From NCBI GenBank assembly GCA_026984355.1, contig JALSSG010000105.1:1-14606 (forward strand): DNA of 14,606 nucleotides, written 5' to 3'. The notes beneath the pieces were generated by a model. The model had not been told where the DNA came from and searched no databases. It worked only from the letters and a program-made list of their open reading frames with translations. This document shows positions 1 to 6,416 of the stretch, one piece after another. Source of the stretch: Hydrogenothermaceae bacterium (GTDB lineage Bacteria; Aquificota; Aquificia; Aquificales; Hydrogenothermaceae). Position 1 is the stretch's first letter, and each line of letters begins with the position of its first letter. The translations under genes and the position numbers were made by a program.

Positions 1-695
1 TTTATGATTTCTTCAAGCTCTTTTTCATCAGTTATTCTTGGTTCTAATTCACCTTTCCATTTCATCATTAATGTAAAAACTATTGTTCCAATTATATGGG
101 TTATAATTACTATTGGAGCTAAATTTACAATAAAATCGTTAAATGTAAATTTACCTATAGAACCAATAATTATATTAGGCGGGTCTCCTATTAATGTTGC
201 TGTTCCACCTATGTTTGATGCAAGAATTGTAGCTATAACATAAGGTACAGGTGGAAGTTTTAATCTTCTTGTAATACCTATTAAAATAGGTATCATAAAA
301 AGAACAGTTGTAACATTATCTAAGAATGCTGATAAAAATGCTGTTAGAAATGTAAATGTTAATAGTATGTTTAATGGTTTTCCCTTTGTTATTTGTAAAG
401 CTTTGATAGATAAAATGGAAAAAAAGCCACTTTCTATAAGTACAGAAACAATTATCATCATACCAAGTAAAAGGAAGATAGTGTTATGGTCTATAGCTTC
501 CCATGCATGCTCAGAAGATTCTATTCCTATGAATATAGCTAAAGCTCCCCCAAATAATGCTGCTGCTACTCTGTCAAAAAACTTTTCTAAAATTATCATT
601 ACATAGGTACCGACAAAAACGGCAATAGACATCCAGTAAAGAAATGTTTTTGAAACTTCTATTCCAAATATACTAAATAAAGTATGATGTTCCAC
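1..695 (-). CDS. ArsB/NhaD-family ion transporter (Na+/H+ antiporter-like), C-terminal part outside window
   Basis: This is an integral inner-membrane permease of the ion-transporter superfamily that includes NhaD Na+/H+ antiporters and ArsB. It starts at GTG 695-693 and runs off the left edge after about 231 codons with no stop. Hydrophobic segments lie at roughly residues 19-36, 43-58, 72-89, 108-124, 129-141, 150-160 and 190-211. Two family hallmarks are visible: DNVTT (126-130), which follows a half-membrane helix, and GGTATLIGDPPN (163-174). The start is supported by GGAGAGG, which lies in the last codons of the upstream gene. That gene's stop (699-697) is one base from this GTG, so translation is probably coupled. 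The neighbour is a universal-stress-like protein, a domain often fused to or encoded beside antiporters. The family call is firm. The transported ion (Na+, arsenite or an anion) cannot be decided from this fragment. Confidence 0.88.
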   Translation of the reverse strand, partial: MEHHTLFSIFGIEVSKTFLYWMSIAVFVGTYVMIILEKFFDRVAAALFGGALAIFIGIESSEHAWEAIDHNTIFLLLGMMIIVSVLIESGFFSILSIKALQITKGKPLNILLTFTFLTAFLSAFLDNVTTVLFMIPILIGITRRLKLPPVPYVIATILASNIGGTATLIGDPPNIIIGSIGKFTFNDFIVNLAPIVIITHIIGTIVFTLMMKWKGELEPRITDEKELEEII

Positions 696-696
696 T

Positions 697-1476
697 TTAC
701 CCCTCTCCTTTAAATAATCCTATTGATATTTCTGTATTTTCAATGAAAGATTTTTTATCCTCGTGATTTATATTTATTCCAAGAAGGTCATAACCATTTG
801 TCATGGCAAAAAATGGAACTTCTTTCTTTGGGTCTCCTTTTATCACTTTTAGTGTTATTTCTTTTCCTATAGCTTTTGCTATTAGTTGTTTACTTTTTTC
901 TATTCCTTCTTCATAAAGCTGTTTTATTATACTTTTAGCTTCAGCTTCAGGATGTGTTTTCATAAGTGAATACTCAAAATATTCTTCATGAAATGAATAT
1001 ATAAACTCAGCTAAGCTAACTCTTGATAATATTTCAAATGCTGATTTTATATATGCTTCTGTGTCGTTATTTGGGTCTATATATATAAGAGATTTTTGGA
1101 TATCTTTTGTTTCTTTTAGTGGGAAAATTACATGAGTTTTATCGAATCTTTCGACGAATTTTTCTGTAATAGGATGTTTAAATATATGAACCATCGGGTC
1201 TATCTTTTCATGAGGAAGAACTATCATATCTGGACTAAATTTTTCAATATAGTCATTAATTTTTTCTTTTATTCCGTTTTTTTCTATATGAATCTGGTAG
1301 TTTATGTTTAACTGATTTAGATTTTCTTTTAAATTTGTTTCATCTATACTTTCTTTCTTCTCTAACACTAAGACTATTAATTTTGCATTAAAAGCTCTGA
1401 CGAATTTTGAGGATAAATAAACAGTATTTTCTACAATTTGTTCTGGAAATACAAGAAGTATAGTATTTAAATCCAA
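697..1476 (-). CDS. tandem universal stress protein (UspA)-like protein
   Basis: This soluble protein of about 259 residues appears to contain two UspA-like alpha/beta domains. The first begins with the strand NTILLVF and has a second strand AKLIVLVLEK. The second begins at KSLIYIDPN and ends near the C-terminus. Both resemble Usp folds in spacing of strands and helices. I do not see the Gly-rich GxxGx9G(S/T) ATP-binding motif, so it may be a non-nucleotide-binding member. The reading frame extends to ATG 1488-1486, but no ribosome-binding site precedes that codon. Instead GGAGGG lies just downstream of it, 4-5 nt before TTG 1476-1474, which I take as the true start. It lies 58 nt after the Cys-rich lipoprotein gene and 1 nt before the transporter gene. 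This suggests a cytoplasmic regulatory partner of that transporter, which is an inference. The family call is moderate because the sequence is divergent. Confidence 0.68.
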   Translation of the reverse strand: MDLNTILLVFPEQIVENTVYLSSKFVRAFNAKLIVLVLEKKESIDETNLKENLNQLNINYQIHIEKNGIKEKINDYIEKFSPDMIVLPHEKIDPMVHIFKHPITEKFVERFDKTHVIFPLKETKDIQKSLIYIDPNNDTEAYIKSAFEILSRVSLAEFIYSFHEEYFEYSLMKTHPEAEAKSIIKQLYEEGIEKSKQLIAKAIGKEITLKVIKGDPKKEVPFFAMTNGYDLLGININHEDKKSFIENTEISIGLFKGEG

Positions 1477-1534
1477 TGTTCCCTCCATATATGTTTATTA
1501 GATATTATCGTTTTCCTTTTTATTATCTTTAGTT

Positions 1535-2170
1535 TTATTTTTGTTTATCACAATTTTTCACACAGATTTTCTTTATACTAATTTTACCACCACATGTTGT
1601 GAAGCATATATCAAACTGTTCTTCACATTTACTACATCTATTTATACAGTTATTTTTCTCATCCTGTAATATTTTTTTGAAATCTGGAGGAGTTGGCTTG
1701 TTTGGTGGATATGGTTTTAAATATCTTAAATGTTCAAGTTCTGATTTTAATTGATTATATTTATAGCACGAATAGCTGTCTTTTTTATCTTTTTGGCATC
1801 TATCTCTATAATATTGGTAGCTATCGAAAATTAGACTATACTTTGAAAACCACTGGTCATATTCATGTAGATATTTATCAAATAAAGAATTATATATTTT
1901 TAGCTCTTTTTCATATTGTTTTACAAGTATGTTATAAGTTTCTTTAGCTCTTTTATAGGCAGTGTTTATACATTTTTCATATTCTGATTTACACTGTTTT
2001 TCACACTTTAACTTTTTGGTTTGACATGTTTTTATACATTCTTTGTTTCCATCTAAATATAATTTTTCAATTTTATACTCAGGAGAGGTACTACAGGAGA
2101 ATAAAAATATTATTAAAAGGAAAATAGGAGACAGATATTTATATCTGTCCCATTTTCTTTGCAAGCTCAT
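1535..2170 (-). CDS. Cys-rich lipoprotein with repeated CX3C motifs, function unknown
   Basis: I do not recognise this 211-residue protein. The N-terminus has basic residues, a hydrophobic stretch (about 14-25) and a lipobox ending LFSC at Cys26, so it should be lipid-anchored outside the cytoplasm. After Cys26 there are 14 cysteines in clusters: 45, 49, 56, 60, 67 (CX3C-X6-CX3C-X6-C), then 125 and 135, then 175, 179, 182, 189, 193, 203, 207 (including three CX3C pairs). The even number and regular helical spacing suggest disulfide-bonded helical hairpins. The middle (about 68-150) is rich in Lys, Glu and Tyr and probably helical, followed by a Pro-rich stretch at 153-162. The start ATG 2170-2168 lies inside htpX (32-nt overlap) with only a weak AAAGAG upstream. 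Co-transcription with htpX suggests an envelope role. Metal or haem binding is possible, but no CXXCH is present. Confidence 0.82.
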   Translation of the reverse strand: MSLQRKWDRYKYLSPIFLLIIFLFSCSTSPEYKIEKLYLDGNKECIKTCQTKKLKCEKQCKSEYEKCINTAYKRAKETYNILVKQYEKELKIYNSLFDKYLHEYDQWFSKYSLIFDSYQYYRDRCQKDKKDSYSCYKYNQLKSELEHLRYLKPYPPNKPTPPDFKKILQDEKNNCINRCSKCEEQFDICFTTCGGKISIKKICVKNCDKQK

Positions 2171-3008
2171 ATAGTCTCTTTATTCTTTCTTGAGTTGGAG
2201 GGTGTGTAGAAAATAATGATGCTATAAAATCACCTCTTAGGGGGTTTACTATCATCAGGTGAGCTGTTCCTGGATTTACTTCATGTGAAGCTACAGGAGC
2301 TAATTGGGTTGCAGCCATTTCAAGTTTTTCAAGGGCTTTTGCAAGAGACAGTGGACATCCACATATTTTTGCTCCTGTTTCATCTGCAGCATATTCTCTA
2401 GAGCGAGATATAGCCATTTGAACGAGCATAGCTGCAATAGGAGCAAGAACCATCAGTAATACTGCAGATATAATACCACCTATTCCACTATCTTCTTCAT
2501 CTCTTCCACCAAAAAGACTAGACCAAAAAGCCATTTCTGCAATCATTGATATGGCACCACCTATTGTTGCTGCAATAGTTGATATGAGTATATCTCTGTT
2601 TTTTATATGTGCTAATTCATGAGCCAATACTCCTCTTAGTTCTTCTCTATCAAGAATTCTTAATATCCCTGAAGTGACTGCTACAGCTGCATGGTCTGGG
2701 CTTCTTCCTGTTGCAAAGGCATTAGGTACGTCAATAGGTGCAAGATAAATCTTTGGTTTTGGTATATTTGCTCTTCTTGCTAAATCTTCTACCATATCGT
2801 GTAGCCACGGTGCTTCTTCATATGGAATTTCCTTAGCACCGTACATGGCTAAAACCATTTTGTCTGAAAACCAGTAGGCAAAAAAGTTCATAATCATAGC
2901 AAATATAAATGCTATTACCATTCCTGTTTGGCCACCTAACAATTTACCTATAGCTAAGAACAGTCCTGTAAGTATACCAAGCAAAAGGACTGTTTTTAAA
3001 TTATGCAT
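2139..3008 (-). CDS. htpX: HtpX-type membrane zinc metalloprotease
   Basis: HtpX is an inner-membrane M48-family endopeptidase that cleaves misfolded membrane proteins on the cytoplasmic side, in parallel with FtsH. The 289-residue length is normal. Two N-terminal membrane segments (about 5-20 and 29-48) precede the catalytic domain. The zinc motif HELAH is at 130-134, and the third ligand is probably Glu205 in SREYAADE. Two further hydrophobic segments (about 141-160 and 177-199) lie between them, as usual for the family. The motif STHPPTQERIKRL near the C-terminus is also typical. ATG 3008-3006 is preceded by AAGGAGG. It is the first gene of a minus-strand cluster whose next gene overlaps its 3' end. 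A candidate promoter with a perfect palindrome lies just upstream. Confidence 0.96.
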   Translation of the reverse strand: MHNLKTVLLLGILTGLFLAIGKLLGGQTGMVIAFIFAMIMNFFAYWFSDKMVLAMYGAKEIPYEEAPWLHDMVEDLARRANIPKPKIYLAPIDVPNAFATGRSPDHAAVAVTSGILRILDREELRGVLAHELAHIKNRDILISTIAATIGGAISMIAEMAFWSSLFGGRDEEDSGIGGIISAVLLMVLAPIAAMLVQMAISRSREYAADETGAKICGCPLSLAKALEKLEMAATQLAPVASHEVNPGTAHLMIVNPLRGDFIASLFSTHPPTQERIKRLYELAKKMGQI

Positions 3009-3044
3009 ACTATCCTAACCTCCTTGTTTTTTATAAAAGTTTTT

Positions 3045-3062
3045 TTACTTTAAATAAAGTAA
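3045..3062. promoter_or_regulatory. 8-bp perfect palindrome (candidate operator) between htpX and the GGDEF gene
   Basis: The arms TTACTTTA (3045-3052) and TAAAGTAA (3055-3062) are exact reverse complements separated by AA. On the minus strand the palindrome covers a possible htpX -10 box TTTAAA (3049-3054), placed 17 nt from TTGATA (3072-3077). It also sits 33 nt upstream of the plus-strand start at 3095. The position suits a repressor site controlling one or both divergent genes. The AT-rich context makes chance formation possible. Confidence 0.4.
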
Positions 3063-3077
3063 GATATATTTTATCAA
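3049..3077 (-). promoter_or_regulatory. candidate sigma70-type promoter of htpX
   Basis: On the minus strand, TTGATA (3077-3072) is followed after 17 nt by TTTAAA (3054-3049). The -35 element is close to consensus and the -10 is weaker. The start would fall about 34 nt upstream of the htpX ATG, leaving room for its AAGGAGG site. This is an inference from spacing and consensus only. Confidence 0.4.
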
Positions 3078-3094
3078 AGTTTATGGTATGAATT

Positions 3095-4342
3095 ATGTCA
3101 GAAAATACTGATAATTTTGAATTTTATCACCAGTATAAGACTATAGTAGAACATGCTGGTGAAGCTATAGTTATAATTCAAGATGAAAAGATTGTTTATA
3201 CCAATCCAAAATGTTCTCAACTAACTGGTTATACACCTGAAGAGATTATGTCTACTCCCTTTATTGAGTTTATTTATGAGGAAGACAAAGAAAGAGTAAT
3301 GAGAAATTTCAGAAATAGGATAAAAGGACTCCCTGCAGAAAAAGAGTATGATTTTAGAATTGTTCATAAAAATGGTAGTGTTAGATGGTTTCATATAAGA
3401 CCGGTAATAATACAGTGGAATGGAAAGCCTGCCGTTTTGGATTTTCTTGTTGATATTACTGAAAGAAAACTTCTTGAAGAAAAACTAAAGCAATCTCTTG
3501 CCATATTAAAAGCTACTATAGATGCTACAGAAGATGCTATTTTAGTAATGGATAATAATAGGAATATCCTATCTTACAATAAAACTTTTTTAAAACTGTG
3601 GGAATTTGATGAAGATGACATGTCTTTAAATGGATATGAACTAATGGAAAAAATAAAGCCTAAGTTAAAAGAACCTGAAAAATTTATACAGGTTATTGAG
3701 CAGGCTTATAAGGATATAGATAAAGTAATGAAAGATTTATTTGAGCTAAAAAATGGTAGAATTTTCTCAAGATGCTTTTATCCATTTAAGATTGATGGAA
3801 AAATAAAAGGCACGGTATGTTATATAAAAGATATCACAGATAGCATAAATTATGAGAAAGAGTTAAAAAAACTTGCATCTACAGACCCTCTTACTGGTCT
3901 TTTAAATAGAAGAAAGTTTTTAGATATTTTAGAAAGTTTAGTCCAAAAAAGTGATAATCCAAATTTTTCATTGATAATGTTTGATATAGATGATTTTAAG
4001 AAGATAAATGATACTTATGGTCATCATGTTGGAGATATGATACTAAAAAAAGTAGCAGATAATGTAAAATCTGTATTAGATGAAAATTCTGTAATAGCAA
4101 GATGGGGTGGAGAGGAGTTTATGGTTTTACTTATTGATTCTAATCTGGAAAATAGTTTAGATGCTGGCAAAAAAATATTAACATCTATAAATCAAATTCA
4201 ATATAACTCAAAATTCGTAAGTGCAAGTATTGGAATAACGAAGTTTTTACCTGGAGAAACGATTTATAATTTACTAAAAAGAGTTGATAAAGCTATGTAT
4301 ACAGCAAAAAAAACAGGAAAAAATAAATTGGTGGCGCTTTAA
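3095..4342 (+). CDS. PAS-PAS-GGDEF diguanylate cyclase
   Basis: This 415-residue protein is predicted to make cyclic di-GMP from two GTP. The first PAS domain spans about 10-125, with GEAIVIIQD at its start and VDITERK at its end. The second spans about 135-250. The GGDEF domain runs from about 260 to 412, with DPLTGLLNRR at 264-273, FDIDDFKKIND at 296-306 and the active-site variant GGEEF at 338-342, which is compatible with activity. The RxxD inhibitory site expected upstream of the GG is not present: the two positions are Asp329 and Ser332. No membrane segment or signal peptide is visible, so it is a cytoplasmic sensor. No cofactor ligand of the PAS domains can be assigned. ATG 3095 has no recognisable ribosome-binding site. 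The gene stands alone on this strand, and its stop lies in the loop of a terminator hairpin. Confidence 0.95.
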   Translation: MSENTDNFEFYHQYKTIVEHAGEAIVIIQDEKIVYTNPKCSQLTGYTPEEIMSTPFIEFIYEEDKERVMRNFRNRIKGLPAEKEYDFRIVHKNGSVRWFHIRPVIIQWNGKPAVLDFLVDITERKLLEEKLKQSLAILKATIDATEDAILVMDNNRNILSYNKTFLKLWEFDEDDMSLNGYELMEKIKPKLKEPEKFIQVIEQAYKDIDKVMKDLFELKNGRIFSRCFYPFKIDGKIKGTVCYIKDITDSINYEKELKKLASTDPLTGLLNRRKFLDILESLVQKSDNPNFSLIMFDIDDFKKINDTYGHHVGDMILKKVADNVKSVLDENSVIARWGGEEFMVLLIDSNLENSLDAGKKILTSINQIQYNSKFVSASIGITKFLPGETIYNLLKRVDKAMYTAKKTGKNKLVAL

Positions 4343-4354
4343 CGCCACCTTTTT
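4330..4354. terminator. bidirectional intrinsic terminator between the GGDEF gene and dnaK
   Basis: The stem GGTGGCG (4330-4336) pairs perfectly with CGCCACC (4343-4349) across the 6-nt loop CTTTAA and is followed by TTTTT (4350-4354) on the plus strand. On the minus strand the same stem is followed by a T-rich stretch, so it should also end dnaK transcription. The GGDEF stop codon (4340-4342) begins in the loop. The dnaK stop (4355-4353) overlaps the end of the T-run. Confidence 0.88.
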
Positions 4355-6248
4355 ATTGAACTTCTGGTTCAATAACATCATCATCTCCACCTTCTTTTTT
4401 CTCTCCTGTGGTTGCACCAGCACCAGCTCCACCTTGATAGAGTTTTTGAGCTATCTTATTTGCAACAGAGGTTATCTTATCTATTGCTGCCTGGATTTGA
4501 TTTCTATCGTTAGATTGAAGAGCCTGTTTAGCTTCATTAATTACAGTTTCTGCTTCTTTTACTTCTTCTTCTGTTAGTTTACCTTTATTTTCATTTATTG
4601 TTTTTTCTAAACTGTAAACCAGTGCATCAAGCTGGTTTCTTAGTTCTACAGTTTCCTGGAATTTCATGTCTTCTTCTTCATGTTTTTTAGCTTCCTCTAT
4701 TATTTTTTGTATTTCTTCTTCTGTTAATCCACTTGTAGGCTGAACTGTTATAGACTGAGCTTTTCCAGTTGCTTTATCTGTTGCTGTAACATGCAGTATT
4801 CCGTCTGCATCTATATCAAAACATACTTCTATTTGTGGTACTCCTCTAGGTGCTGGAGGTATATCTGTTAAGAAGAATCTACCAAGAGATTTGTTTTCTT
4901 TTGCCATTTTTCTTTCACCTTGAAGAACATGTATCTCAACTTGAGTTTGATTATCTGCTGCTGTAGTAAATATCTCACATTTTTTAGTTGGTATAGGTGT
5001 GTTCCTTGGTATAAGTACAGTCATTACACCTCCAAGTGTTTCTATTCCAAGAGATAATGGAGTAACGTCTATTAACAGAACATCTTTAACTTCACCAGCT
5101 AATACTCCTCCCTGTATTGCTGCACCTACTGCAACAACCTCATCAGGGTTTACGCCTTTGTGAGGTTCTTTACCAAAGAATTCTTTTATTTTCTGTTGTA
5201 CGAGAGGTATTCTTGTAGAACCTCCAACCAGTACAACATCATCTATATCCTGTGGTGTTAGTTTTGCAGCTTCAAGAGTCCTTTTAACTATATCCATTGT
5301 TCTATCAATAAGGTCTTTTATCATCTCTTCAAGTCTTGCTCTTGTAAGTTTTTTCTGCAGATGTAAAGGTTGATTTGTGTTAGGGTCTATTGTAATAAAT
5401 GGAAGATTAATTTCTGTCTCTAATTTGAAGGAAAGTTCTTTTTTTGCTTGTTCTGCAGCCTCTTTTATTCTTTGAAATGCTGTTTTGTCCTGTCTTAAAT
5501 CTATACCGTGCTCTTTTTTAAATTCATCTATAAGCCAGTTTATAATCCTTGCATCAATATCTGCTCCACCAAGGTGAGTATCTCCATCTGTTGCTTTTAC
5601 TTCTATTACACCATCCCCACCTTCAAGGATTGATACGTCAAATGTACCACCACCAAAGTCATAAACAAGTATCTTTACATCTGATTTTTTATCAAGACCA
5701 TATGCTAAAGCTGCTGCAGTAGGTTCGTTTATTATTCTTTTAACTTCCAGTCCTGCAATTTTTCCTGCATCTTTTGTTGCCTGTCTTTGTCTTTCATTAA
5801 AGTATGCTGGAACTGTTATAACAGCTTCTGTTACTTCTTCTCCAAGATAACTTTCTGCAGCTTCTTTTAATTTTTTTAGAATTTGAGCTCCTACTTCTTC
5901 AGGTCTTACTATTTTACCTGCATTAGGAACATCAAAAGCTGCATCTCCTTTTTCATCTGCGACGACTTTATAAGACACATGTTTTGCTTCTTCTTTTACT
6001 TCATCAAATTTTCTTCCTATAAATCTTTTTGATTCATATATAGTATTTAATGGGTCTAATACTGCTCTTCTTTTAGCAGGTTCTCCTACAAGGATTTCTT
6101 TCTCTTTTGTCCATGAAACGATAGATGGAGTTGTTCTAAATCCTTCTTGATTAGCTATTACTACAGGTTCCCCTCCAGCCATTACAGCAACTACAGAGTT
6201 TGTAGTTCCTAAGTCAATACCAATTATTTTTTTTGCTTTTTCTTTCAT
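4353..6248 (-). CDS. dnaK: chaperone protein DnaK (Hsp70)
   Basis: DnaK is the ATP-driven Hsp70 chaperone that binds exposed hydrophobic peptide segments in the cytoplasm, working with DnaJ and GrpE. From the ATG at 6248-6246 it has 631 residues, a normal length. The nucleotide-binding domain opens with IDLGTTNS (11-18). It also has VYDFGGGTFDVSIL (195-208) and VLVGGSTRIP (339-348). The N-terminal domain carries the insert typical of Gram-negative-type DnaK. The linker DVLLIDVTPL (389-398) joins the substrate domain, and the C-terminus ends in a Gly-rich then acidic tail. The frame extends two codons further to a TTG (6254), but GGGAGG is 8 nt before the ATG, which I prefer. Neither grpE nor dnaJ is adjacent. 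A near-consensus housekeeping promoter precedes it and no CIRCE element is visible. Confidence 0.98.
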   Translation of the reverse strand: MKEKAKKIIGIDLGTTNSVVAVMAGGEPVVIANQEGFRTTPSIVSWTKEKEILVGEPAKRRAVLDPLNTIYESKRFIGRKFDEVKEEAKHVSYKVVADEKGDAAFDVPNAGKIVRPEEVGAQILKKLKEAAESYLGEEVTEAVITVPAYFNERQRQATKDAGKIAGLEVKRIINEPTAAALAYGLDKKSDVKILVYDFGGGTFDVSILEGGDGVIEVKATDGDTHLGGADIDARIINWLIDEFKKEHGIDLRQDKTAFQRIKEAAEQAKKELSFKLETEINLPFITIDPNTNQPLHLQKKLTRARLEEMIKDLIDRTMDIVKRTLEAAKLTPQDIDDVVLVGGSTRIPLVQQKIKEFFGKEPHKGVNPDEVVAVGAAIQGGVLAGEVKDVLLIDVTPLSLGIETLGGVMTVLIPRNTPIPTKKCEIFTTAADNQTQVEIHVLQGERKMAKENKSLGRFFLTDIPPAPRGVPQIEVCFDIDADGILHVTATDKATGKAQSITVQPTSGLTEEEIQKIIEEAKKHEEEDMKFQETVELRNQLDALVYSLEKTINENKGKLTEEEVKEAETVINEAKQALQSNDRNQIQAAIDKITSVANKIAQKLYQGGAGAGATTGEKKEGGDDDVIEPEVQ

Positions 6249-6286
6249 TATCAAAACCTCCCTTGAAACAATTTATTTCAATAATA

Positions 6287-6315
6287 ATGATATTTCTTTA
6301 GTTTTCATTTGTCAA
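6287..6315 (-). promoter_or_regulatory. sigma70-type promoter of dnaK
   Basis: On the minus strand a perfect TTGACA (6315-6310) is followed by exactly 17 nt and then TATCAT (6292-6287). Transcription would begin near 6280, giving a leader of about 30 nt with GGGAGG before the dnaK ATG. This is the best promoter match in the window. No CIRCE inverted repeat was found around it. Confidence 0.8.
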
Positions 6316-6416
6316 GATTTTTGATAAAAGAATTGTAAGATTTTTGCATATGGAATAACAATTAAAACAGGCATAAAATATATAGTTTGTATAAAGAAGT
6401 TTTAGGAGAAAGGTAA

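Noticed and set aside
1489..1534. Repeated ATTATC and GATATTATC motifs between the Cys-rich lipoprotein and Usp-like genes
   Set aside because: Short, AT-rich, and neither a good palindrome nor a promoter match; probably chance.
6331..6363. AATTGT ... ACAATT inverted repeat upstream of miaB
   Set aside because: The arms are only 6 bp and 21 nt apart in AT-rich sequence, with no link to a convincing promoter.
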